From NCBI GenBank assembly GCA_044867345.1, contig JBIOUU010000069.1, positions 1 through 5,130 on the forward strand: DNA of 5,130 nt, given 5' to 3'. The DNA is from AC-69 sp044867345 (GTDB taxonomy: Bacteria; Actinomycetota; UBA4738; HRBIN12). The translations under genes and the position numbers were made by a program. The notes beneath the pieces were generated by a model. It was given only the letters and a program-made list of their open reading frames with translations. It was not told the DNA's origin and made no database searches. Numbering within the stretch: position 1 is the first letter of the stretch; every line of letters begins with the position of its first letter. Shown here piece after piece: positions 1 through 5,130 of the stretch.

Positions 1-2
1 CC

Positions 3-302
3 CTGAAGCTGCTGGACGTCCCCACCCCCGTCGTCGGCATCGTCTTGCTCGCGGTCGCCCTTGTCGGGCTCCCGGTCTGGGGAGCCGTCGATGCCGCCGC
101 TCACCCGCAGAGCATGTGGGACAGCGCTGGCCTCAGTCGTCGAGGTTGGATCGCATGGCAGGCGTTCGGCGCGCCGATCGGGGTCGGGTTCGCCGTCGCC
201 GCCGTCTATTTCGCGAGGACGCGCGAGCGCCTCCTCCTGGCGGCGCTCCCACCTGGCGACGCCAGGACGGCCGTGACCGAAGGTCACGAGGCTCGACCGT
301 GA
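3..302 (+). CDS. Small two-helix membrane protein, C-terminal part (5' end outside window)
   Basis: The frame is open from the window edge and no convincing start is visible before the first membrane segment; a TTG at 45 would cut into that helix, so the gene probably begins upstream. The 99 visible residues hold two hydrophobic segments, about residues 9-29 and 48-70. Between them is a polar loop containing the motif WDSAGLSRRGW. The second helix is followed by a basic stretch (ARTRERL), which suggests a cytoplasmic C-terminus, and then a polar tail. The order helix, short loop with W-x3-G and a basic pair, glycine/proline-bearing helix and Y-F-x-R end resembles small actinobacterial membrane proteins related to the phospholipase D N-terminal (PLDc_N) type. 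That is a family impression, not a function. The stop codon TGA (300-302) overlaps the GTG start of the next gene, so the two are probably translationally coupled. The role is unknown; a partner to the stress protein is only a guess from position. Confidence 0.6.
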   Translation: MKLLDVPTPVVGIVLLAVALVGLPVWGAVDAAAHPQSMWDSAGLSRRGWIAWQAFGAPIGVGFAVAAVYFARTRERLLLAALPPGDARTAVTEGHEARP

Positions 303-727
303 GCGACCGTGGCGTGTTCGAGCGCGTCCTCGTCGCCGTCGACGGCTCACCGCAAAGCGAGAAGACGATCGCCGTCGCTGTCGATCTCGCTCAGAGGTAC
401 GGCTCGGCGGTGATCGTCCTCCACGCTCGTGAGTACGAGCGATACGAGGGATCCGACGTCGACCTCGGCCCGCCGGTGCCCGCGGAGGACCTCGTGGCGC
501 AGACGGTCGCGAGGTTCGAGGAGGCGGGCGTCGACGCACGGGGGGAGATCCGCAGGGTGAGCGCGGGCGACACGCCCCAACAGATCATCGAGGTTGCGGA
601 CGCAACCCGGGCGGACCTGATCGTCCTCGGATCCCGCGGCATGACCGAGTGGAAGAGCCTGCTGCTCGGCGGCGTGGCGAACAAGGTCGTGCACCACGCC
701 ACGTGCCCGGTGTTGCTGGTGCGGTAG
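299..727 (+). CDS. Universal stress protein (UspA family), single domain
   Basis: This 142-residue protein has the usual length of a single Usp domain. The N-terminal strand VLVAVDGS contains the nucleotide-contacting Asp (D15) and is followed by a helix with EKTIAVAVDLAQ. Near the C-terminus is the ATP-binding loop G111-SR-G114, nine residues, then G124-G125, ending in ANKVVHHATCPVLLVR, which is characteristic of the family. The canonical loop reads G-2x-G-9x-G(S/T); here the last position is Gly, a mild deviation that leaves ATP binding likely but not proven. Usp proteins are cytosolic dimers that bind ATP and act in starvation, redox or energy-stress responses; the target cannot be read from sequence. 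The start is taken as GTG at 299 because homology begins just after it, a GAGG lies seven bases upstream (288-291), and it overlaps the stop of the preceding gene as GTGA. The frame stays open further upstream, but that extension is a shadow of the membrane-protein gene. Confidence 0.93.
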   Translation: MSDRGVFERVLVAVDGSPQSEKTIAVAVDLAQRYGSAVIVLHAREYERYEGSDVDLGPPVPAEDLVAQTVARFEEAGVDARGEIRRVSAGDTPQQIIEVADATRADLIVLGSRGMTEWKSLLLGGVANKVVHHATCPVLLVR

Positions 728-775
728 GGACGGGGAGTGAGCGGCGGGATTCCGAGAGAGCGACGAGGCACGGGG

Positions 776-818
776 CGGGATCCCTGCGAGAGATCCCGAT
801 TCCGTGGTGGACCGGAAT
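776..818. terminator. Two adjacent inverted repeats between convergent genes, possible bidirectional terminator
   Basis: CGGGATC at 776-782 pairs with GATCCCG at 792-798 (seven pairs, nine-base loop). Immediately after it, ATTCCG at 799-804 pairs with CGGAAT at 813-818 (six pairs, eight-base loop). They lie in the 96-base gap between the stress protein stop (727) and the stop of the minus-strand fusion gene (824), where convergent transcription must end. Neither side has a T-tract, so a classical intrinsic terminator is not shown; GC-rich actinobacterial terminators often lack one. The rest of the gap has no gene. Confidence 0.4.
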
Positions 819-823
819 GGCTC

Positions 824-3205
824 CTACTTGACCCATACCTGGTCCAGGAGCATCCCCCAGACCGGATTGGCCTCGTAGTTCCCCAGACGCTTCGAGACGA
901 CGTCCACCCATCCCGGCGTGACCAGCGCCACCCAGGGAGCCTCGTCCACCGCGGCGCGATCGACTGCCGCCCACAGCGACCCGGCGGCCGCGGGGTCGGA
1001 GATCTGGACCTGTTGTGACCGCTCGACCAGCCGGTCGACCCCGGGGTCGCAGAACTCCGACGGGTTCTGGTTCTGAGCGCCGTTTCCGGGGACGAAGCCC
1101 TTACAGGTGACGGACCCCAGGAACGCGTTCGGGGACGGGATGGAAAGGCGAGGTGGTAGAGCAGGTCCGGGTCGGGGGCCGTGAGGTGGAAGGTGACGGT
1201 CCCCTGCCCGTCGTCGGTCAGGATCCCGCCGGACAGGTCGCAGGAGGCCGGGCCCGGGCGCACGCATCGGCGCCACGCAGGTGCCCGAACTCCGATGCGG
1301 CCGGAGAGCCCACCTTGAAGTCTCGCTCGGTGGCGCGGCGGAAGTCGCTCGCCAGGACGGGCCGGCCGTCCGAATGGCGGATCCCGGCCGTAGCTGGAAC
1401 GTGTAGGTCCTCCCGTCGTCCGTGGGCCGCGGGATGGAGGCGGCGAGGTCCGGCACGATCGTGGACCCGTCGACGCCGCCGATGCGCTTGAAGCCGACCA
1501 GCCCGTCGCCGACGATCGAGGCGATCGGCAGAGGTAGCCCGATGGCCGGGTCGAAGGAGCCCGTGTCAAAGGCCGAGACGAGGGTGAGCGTTCCCCCGCG
1601 ATGACCGGTGGGCGCCCCGTGGGAGGTGAACCACAGCGTCCCGTCCGCGAGCGTCACCCCCAGGACCGCGACGCCCAGATCGATGGTCTTGGCGGGACCC
1701 CCGCCGAGATCGAGTCTCGTCACCGATGCCCGCAGCTCGCTGGCCACCCAGACGGCGTCCGCACCGAGCGCGATGCCCGCCGTCTGGTCCCCCGTCGGGA
1801 AGGTGGCGGCGACGGCGTTCGTGTCCGAGTCGATCTTCGAGAGGGTCCCGTCGAGGCGATTGGCCACCCACACGGCATTCGGGCCGGCGACCACGTTGCT
1901 CGGGCCGTTGCCGACGGCGATGGTGGCGGTCGTCACCCCGGCGTTCGGATCGATCCGGCTCACCGTGGACTCCGTCGCGTTCGTCACCCAGACCGCTCCA
2001 GCCCCGATGGCGATGCCACTCGGGCTGCCGGATGCCGGGATGGTCGCGGTGACCTTGCCGGTCCCGGGGTCGATCCGGGCCACCGTGTCGTCGAGCGTAT
2101 CGGCCACCCAGACCGCGTCGTCTCCCACCGCGATGCCCTCGGGACCGTTGCCAACCTCGATGGTCTTGACCACGGTGTTGGTGGCCGGGTTGATCCTGGA
2201 GACCGTCCCGTCCCGCGCGTTCGTCACCCACACGGCCCCCTGGCCGACGGCGATCCCCGCGGGGTCCTGTCCGACCGAGATGCTCTGGGTCACTCGCCGC
2301 TCCCGCGGGTCGATCCGGGCGACCGACCCCGCGGTGGTGGCCACCCACACCGACCCGTCGCCCGAGGCGATGGCGCCGGGCTGGGCACCCAGCTCGATCG
2401 AGCCGATCACCCGGCCGCTCTCCGCGTCCACCAGCCCCACCGCGTTCTCGCCGATCGCCACAGCTCGCTGGCCACTCAGCGCTCTCAGCGCGAGTGGGAT
2501 GCCGGCGGCGATGAGGGCGAGTGCGACGACTGTGGCAACAAGGCGCGGTGGGGAGGACACCAGTGATCGGGGGAACGGTGGCCGGCTCCGCGGTGGCACG
2601 GCGGGCAATCGAGGGGGGGCGAACGGACCCACGATCTCGGAAGGGTCTCCGCTGTCCGGGACGACCTTGACGGCCCGGACCGGATCGGCCAGCCCCTTCA
2701 GGTGCAGCTCCCCGCGATCGACGTAGCGAACCCCGTCGACCTTCCTGGCCAGATGCACGACCTCCTGGCTTGCCAGGATCTCGCCTGCGCCCGCTTCGCC
2801 GCACAGCCTGGCCGCGAGATTCAGCGCGCCGCCCCGGTAGCCCGTCTCCACACGCACCGCCTCGCCGGCATCGAGCCCGATGCCCACAGGGAGGGGCAGC
2901 GACGGGTCGTCCACGGTTTCCTCGACAAAGCGCTGCTGCAGATCCACGGACGCGCGGATGGCCTGCCGAGCGGAGGCGAACACGGCCAGGGCCTCGTCTC
3001 CCCGCAGTTCGATGACCTGGCCGCCGCGGGCGTCCACTACCTCTCGAGCGATGGCCGCGAACTTGAGCGCCAGCTTGGCGGCGGCCTCATCGCCGCGTTG
3101 CTGGGTGAACAGGGTGTAGCCGCGCACGTCCGCGATCAGGAACGTCCGGAGCTCAGCTGCGTCGCCCTCGACATACGAGGACGTGGAGACGCCAGTCTCG
3201 CCCAA
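824..3205 (-). CDS. Class III nucleotidyl cyclase / membrane helix / seven-bladed YVTN propeller / family 5 solute-binding fusion (3' part frameshifted)
   Basis: The open frame gives 793 residues from a TTG at 3205. The cyclase domain (about 18-184) keeps both metal Asp residues (D26 in FLIADVRGYTLF; D70 in ELRGDEALAVF) and the transition-state Asn/Arg pair (N129, R133 in LNLAARL). The usual substrate-specifying Lys is Glu66 and the second position is Gly122. A Pro/Arg-rich linker (about 193-221) leads to one membrane helix (222-243). Seven propeller blades follow (about 250-530), each with a VWV or LWF core. The solute-binding domain, DppA/OppA-like, starts near 534 (RGGTLTLVSAFD) and ends with SEFCDPGVDR and VGNYE-like/WGMLLDQVWVK motifs. 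Inferred topology: cyclase in the cytosol, propeller and binding domain outside, making a one-component ligand receptor. Residues 609-688 are read in the wrong frame and a central part of the binding domain is missing (see separate entry), so this copy may be a pseudogene. A longer open frame to 3364 runs through the tRNA gene and is rejected. Confidence 0.85.
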   Translation of the reverse strand: MGETGVSTSSYVEGDAAELRTFLIADVRGYTLFTQQRGDEAAAKLALKFAAIAREVVDARGGQVIELRGDEALAVFASARQAIRASVDLQQRFVEETVDDPSLPLPVGIGLDAGEAVRVETGYRGGALNLAARLCGEAGAGEILASQEVVHLARKVDGVRYVDRGELHLKGLADPVRAVKVVPDSGDPSEIVGPFAPPRLPAVPPRSRPPFPRSLVSSPPRLVATVVALALIAAGIPLALRALSGQRAVAIGENAVGLVDAESGRVIGSIELGAQPGAIASGDGSVWVATTAGSVARIDPRERRVTQSISVGQDPAGIAVGQGAVWVTNARDGTVSRINPATNTVVKTIEVGNGPEGIAVGDDAVWVADTLDDTVARIDPGTGKVTATIPASGSPSGIAIGAGAVWVTNATESTVSRIDPNAGVTTATIAVGNGPSNVVAGPNAVWVANRLDGTLSKIDSDTNAVAATFPTGDQTAGIALGADAVWVASELRASVTRLDLGGGPAKTIDLGVAVLGVTLADGTLWFTSHGAPTGHRGGTLTLVSAFDTGSFDPAIGLPLPIASIVGDGLVGFKRIGGVDGSTIVPDLAASIPRPTDDGRTYTFQLRPGSAIRTAGPSWRATSAAPPSETSRWALRPHRSSGTCVAPMRAPGPGLLRPVRRDPDRRRAGDRHLPPHGPRPGPALPPRLSIPSPNAFLGSVTCKGFVPGNGAQNQNPSEFCDPGVDRLVERSQQVQISDPAAAGSLWAAVDRAAVDEAPWVALVTPGWVDVVSKRLGNYEANPVWGMLLDQVWVK
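1139..1385 (-). other. Frameshifted and internally deleted stretch of the solute-binding domain
   Basis: Family-like sequence moves through all three minus-strand frames. The main frame is good up to TYTFQLRPG (codon at 1384-1382). From 1382 the next frame continues with IRHSDGRPVLASDFRR and later EFGHLRGADAC (to about 1260). From about 1255 the third frame continues with ASCDLSGGILTDDGQ and VTFHLTAPDPDLLYHLAFP (to about 1141). Then the main frame resumes with SPNAFLGSVTCKGF. The first change is explained by one missing C in the C-run at 1383-1385, and the second by one missing base in the GC run around 1248-1258. At the third, LLYHLAFP (first third of the domain in relatives) is joined directly to the C-terminal ~100 residues. 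This suggests that roughly 200 or more residues were lost, leaving about 260 where the family usually has around 500. The lesions may be real or may come from sequencing or assembly. Confidence 0.8.
1612..2464 (-). repeat. Seven propeller-blade repeats, about 120 bases per unit
   Basis: Inside the fusion gene, the blade core (G-x-GIAVG-x-x-AVWV-[TA]-N-x3-T-V-[SA]-R-I-[DN]-P) recurs with its core Trp at protein residues 287, 326, 366, 406, 446, 486 and 525. The spacing is 39-40 residues, and exactly 40 across the five central units. On the plus strand this shows as a near-identical (G)CCACCCA or GTCACCCA core, followed by CAC or GAC, that recurs every 120 bases near 1743, 1863, 1983, 2103, 2223 and 2343. 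An N-terminal strand (about 247-270, AVAIGENAVGLVDAESG) probably closes the ring, as is usual in beta-propellers. Confidence 0.9.
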
Positions 3206-3210
3206 CGGAT

Positions 3211-3216
3211 CCTCCC
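3211..3216 (-). promoter_or_regulatory. Shine-Dalgarno site that selects the TTG start of the fusion gene
   Basis: On the minus strand GGGAGG (3216-3211) lies five bases before TTG at 3205-3203. No ATG or GTG lies in the correct frame between the tRNA gene and the first cyclase strand, so this TTG is the best-supported start. The next in-frame TTG upstream, at 3268, falls four bases after the tRNA end and has no such site. Confidence 0.7.
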
Positions 3217-3238
3217 ACCCAGATCGCGACGTGGGCCG

Positions 3239-3268
3239 AGTATCGTCCCCGGTTGGCGCGAATCTCAA
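3239..3268 (-). promoter_or_regulatory. Possible sigma70-type promoter for the fusion gene
   Basis: On the minus strand, TTGAGA (3268-3263, five of six to the -35 consensus) is followed after 18 bases by GATACT (3244-3239, four of six to the -10 consensus). Transcription would begin near 3232 and give a leader of about 27 bases before the TTG. The alternative is read-through from the tRNA gene, since no terminator is visible between 3271 and 3206. Confidence 0.35.
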
Positions 3269-3271
3269 GGG

Positions 3272-3343
<72 letters not shown>

Positions 3344-3354
3344 GTGCGTCCCCG

Positions 3355-3383
3355 AGTCTAGCAACGCCCTCTGCCGGGGTCAG
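3355..3383 (-). promoter_or_regulatory. Promoter of the tRNA-Arg gene
   Basis: On the minus strand, CTGACC (3383-3378, four of six to the -35 consensus) is followed by exactly 17 bases and then TAGACT (3360-3355, fits TANNNT). The -10 ends 11 bases before the mature 5' end of the tRNA, so transcription would begin a few bases upstream of it. Spacing and position are as expected for a housekeeping tRNA promoter. Confidence 0.6.
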
Positions 3384-3411
3384 AGGTGCTGGTCTGGTCG
3401 AAACCCTTCGT

Positions 3412-3417
3412 TATCCT
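3412..3417 (+). promoter_or_regulatory. -10 box for a leaderless transcript of the receiver gene
   Basis: TATCCT (TANNNT) ends six bases before the ATG at 3424, which places the expected transcription start on or next to the A of the start codon. No purine-rich ribosome site lies between this box and the ATG, which agrees with leaderless translation, common in Actinobacteria. No good -35 hexamer is visible at 16-18 bases upstream. Confidence 0.6.
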
Positions 3418-3423
3418 GCCCTC

Positions 3424-3819
3424 ATGGAGGATCGGGCCAAGCCGCGGATCCTGATCGTCGACGACGAGGCGGTCATCATCCGGCTGCTCCAGATCAACTT
3501 CCGGCTCGAGGGCTTCGAGGTCGATTCGGCCCCCGGCTGGGAGGAGGCCTCCAGGCTGGTCGCGGAGCACCTCCCCGACCTCGTCATCCTCGACGTCATG
3601 ATGCCGGGGATCGACGGCTTCGAGATCCTCCGCCGGTTGAAGGAGATGCCCGCGATGCAGGACGTCCCGTGCATCTTCCTGTCCGCTCGGACACAGGACG
3701 ACGACCGGACCCGCGGCTACGCTCTCGGCGTGGAGGAATACGTCACGAAGCCCTTCGACCCGTCGCACCTGGTCGAGATCGTCCGTCGGGCGCTGGCCCG
3801 CAAGTCGGCCCAGGCCTAG
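3424..3819 (+). CDS. Single-domain response regulator (CheY/PleD-type receiver), no output domain
   Basis: The 131 residues are essentially one receiver domain. The acidic pair is D13-D14 (ILIVDDEA), the phospho-accepting Asp is D57 (LVILDVMMPGIDGFEIL), the switch Ser is S87 (IFLSA) and the conserved Lys is K109 (YVTKPFDP). All catalytic positions are present, so phosphorylation by a histidine kinase is expected in the cytosol. The protein stops about 12 residues after the last receiver helix starts, with no DNA-binding, GGDEF or other output domain, so it would act by protein contact or as a phosphate sink or relay. No kinase is in the window. The ATG at 3424 is chosen because homology starts directly after it and a -10 box fits a leaderless start; the open frame upstream runs through antisense tRNA sequence and is not coding. 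argS begins 20 bases after its stop, so the two probably share a transcript. Confidence 0.93.
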   Translation: MEDRAKPRILIVDDEAVIIRLLQINFRLEGFEVDSAPGWEEASRLVAEHLPDLVILDVMMPGIDGFEILRRLKEMPAMQDVPCIFLSARTQDDDRTRGYALGVEEYVTKPFDPSHLVEIVRRALARKSAQA

Positions 3820-3830
3820 GCGGGCCCGCC
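3819..3830. repeat. Perfect 12-base GC palindrome between receiver gene and argS
   Basis: GGCGGGCCCGCC begins on the last base of the receiver stop codon and ends ten bases before the argS ATG. It is too tight to fold as a hairpin with a full stem, and it may be chance in GC-rich DNA. It occupies the place where a ribosome site for argS would be expected. Confidence 0.3.
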
Positions 3831-3839
3831 CGGCCGCCC

Positions 3840-5130
3840 ATGATCGAGGACCGGCTCGCGCGCATCGTGCGCCAGGCCCTGGAGGGGGCCCGGGACGAGC
3901 TCGGGCTCTCCGGCGACGTCCCGGAGATCGAGGTCGCCCCGTCGCGCCAGAAGGAGTTCGGCGACTTCTCCACGAACGTGGCGCTCGCGTTGGCCGGGCG
4001 GGTCGGCAGGAACCCCCGGGCGGTCGCCGAGGCCATCCGGTCGCACCTGCCGGCCGACGACCTGATCGAACGGGTCGAGGTGGCGGGTCAGGGCTTCCTC
4101 AACTTCTTCGTGCGGGCCGACTGGCTCCGCGACGTGCTTCACGACGCCGTGGTCGGGGGCCCCCGATACGGATGGGCCGAGCCGAACGGCCGATCCGTGC
4201 AGGTCGAGTTCGTCTCGGCGAACCCGACCGGCCCGTTGCACGTGGGGCACGCGCGCAATGCGGCGCTCGGCGACGCGCTCGCCCGCCTGCTCGAGGCGGC
4301 CGGGTGGCGGGTCGAGCGCGAGTACTACTTCAACGACACCGGCGGCCAGATGGACCGGTTCGGCGCCTCGCTGGAGGCCCGGTACCTCCAGCTCCTGGGC
4401 CGACAGGCGGAGGTGCCGGACGACGGTTACCACGGCGACCACATCGTGGACCTCGCCAGGGACATCCTGGAGGAGCACGGCGACGCCTTCGCGGACGCTT
4501 CGCCCGAGGAACGGACGGCCAGCCTCCGCGACGAGGGGGCCCGGCTGGTCCTCGACGGCATCCGGGCCACCCTGGACCGGTTCGGGGTGCGGTTCGACTC
4601 CTACATCTCCGAACGGCACCTCGCGGAGTCGGGGGAGATCGATGCCGCCGTCCGGCGGCTCCGAGAGGCGGGATATGTCTACGAGGCGGAGGGCGCCGTG
4701 TGGTTCCGATCGACGGCGTTCGGCGACGACAAGGACCGCCCGCTCATCCGGAGCAATGGGACACACACGTACTTCGCCGCGGACTGCGCCTATCTCATCG
4801 ACAAGTTCGCGCGGGGGTTCGACCGTCTGGTCTACGTGTGGGGGGCCGACCACCACGGGGACGTCGTCCGGGTGAAGGGGGCCGCGCGGGCGATGGGGTT
4901 GGACCCCGCCGCCGTCGAGATGGTCATCTATCAGTTCGTGTCGTTCCTGCGGGGTGGGGAACCGGTGAAGATGAGCAAGCGGGCCGGCACCTACATCACG
5001 TTGGACGAGCTCATCGACGAGGTGGGGACCGATGCCGCGCGGTTCACCCTCCTCATGCACTCGAACGACTCGCCGATGAACTTCGACATCGAGGACGTGA
5101 AGCGGCGAAGCATGGACAACCCCGTGTTCT
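3840..5130 (+). CDS. argS: Arginyl-tRNA synthetase, N-terminal 430 residues (cut by window end)
   Basis: This class I synthetase joins arginine to tRNA-Arg with ATP in the cytosol. An N-terminal additional domain typical of ArgS spans about residues 1-110, with the tRNA D-loop contact region around KEFGDFSTNVALALA. The catalytic domain starts near 120 with VEFVSANPTGPLHVGHARN, whose HVGH (134-137) is the HIGH signature. YYFNDTGGQM (162-171), the DRLVYVWGADHHGDV segment (328-342) and KMSKR (377-381, the KMSKS-type loop) follow. All are intact and in order. ArgS proteins are usually about 550-590 residues, so roughly 120-160 residues, including most of the anticodon-binding helical domain, lie beyond the window. 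The ATG at 3840 fits the family N-terminus (MIEDRLARIV). No Shine-Dalgarno site precedes it, so translation may be coupled to the receiver gene 20 bases upstream. The visible part has no sign of damage. Confidence 0.98.
   Translation, partial: MIEDRLARIVRQALEGARDELGLSGDVPEIEVAPSRQKEFGDFSTNVALALAGRVGRNPRAVAEAIRSHLPADDLIERVEVAGQGFLNFFVRADWLRDVLHDAVVGGPRYGWAEPNGRSVQVEFVSANPTGPLHVGHARNAALGDALARLLEAAGWRVEREYYFNDTGGQMDRFGASLEARYLQLLGRQAEVPDDGYHGDHIVDLARDILEEHGDAFADASPEERTASLRDEGARLVLDGIRATLDRFGVRFDSYISERHLAESGEIDAAVRRLREAGYVYEAEGAVWFRSTAFGDDKDRPLIRSNGTHTYFAADCAYLIDKFARGFDRLVYVWGADHHGDVVRVKGAARAMGLDPAAVEMVIYQFVSFLRGGEPVKMSKRAGTYITLDELIDEVGTDAARFTLLMHSNDSPMNFDIEDVKRRSMDNPVF

Noticed and set aside
391..1569. 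Minus-strand open frame of 392 codons crossing the stress protein and the end of the fusion gene
   Set aside because: Only its part at about 1141-1255 is family-like, and that is the displaced piece of the solute-binding domain; the rest is out of frame.
1740..2350. Regular 120-base repeats considered as a CRISPR or tandem non-coding array
   Set aside because: Repeats are imperfect, have no spacers, and keep codon register as propeller blades.
1601..2726. Two long plus-strand open frames opposite the propeller
   Set aside because: They are antisense shadows; their apparent repeats come from the 120-base periodicity of the propeller coding strand.
1566..2804. Second minus-strand frame, Arg/Gly-rich, within the propeller
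   Set aside because: It is the +1 frame of the propeller repeats, with low-complexity composition and no domain.
3816..5060. Long minus-strand open frame opposite argS
   Set aside because: It is a shadow of a GC-rich gene: argS shows complete synthetase motifs on the plus strand, and the antisense translation has no recognisable domain.

Overview
The window is GC-rich DNA with GTG, TTG and ATG starts, strong G/C preference at third codon positions and one apparently leaderless gene. It carries a cyclase/propeller/solute-binding fusion of a kind I associate with deep-branching Actinobacteriota (Thermoleophilia/Gaiellales-like) and similar soil or groundwater MAGs. The phylum is an inference of moderate confidence. 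The sequence shows no phage, IS, CRISPR or conjugation gene; it looks like ordinary chromosome.

Layout. (a) 3-302 (+): the end of a small two-helix membrane protein, overlapped by four bases (GTGA) by (b) 299-727 (+): a single-domain universal stress protein. (c) 728-823: a convergent gap with two back-to-back inverted repeats. (d) 824-3205 (-): a large fusion gene encoding a class III nucleotidyl cyclase domain, a proline-rich linker, one membrane helix, a seven-bladed YVTN/Vgb-type beta-propeller and a family 5 (DppA/OppA-like) solute-binding domain. The solute-binding part is damaged: two single-base frameshifts and a third frame change that coincides with an apparent large internal deletion. 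(e) 3272-3343 (-): tRNA-Arg(CCG), just upstream of the fusion gene on the same strand. (f) 3344-3423: a short divergent promoter region. (g) 3424-3819 (+): a stand-alone CheY/PleD-type receiver protein whose -10 box lies at leaderless distance from its ATG. (h) 3840-5130 (+): argS, arginyl-tRNA synthetase, cut by the window end after 430 codons, starting 20 bases after the receiver gene and so probably co-transcribed.

Working together. argS charges tRNA-Arg, and a tRNA-Arg gene lies about 500 bases away on the other strand, so this segment pairs a synthetase with one of its substrates. The fusion protein reads as a one-component transmembrane receptor: cyclase inside, propeller and ligand-binding domain outside. 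If the lesions in its ligand domain are real, this copy is probably decaying; if they are sequencing or assembly errors, the locus encodes an intact and little-studied sensor. The receiver protein has no output domain and no kinase in view, so its partner is unknown.
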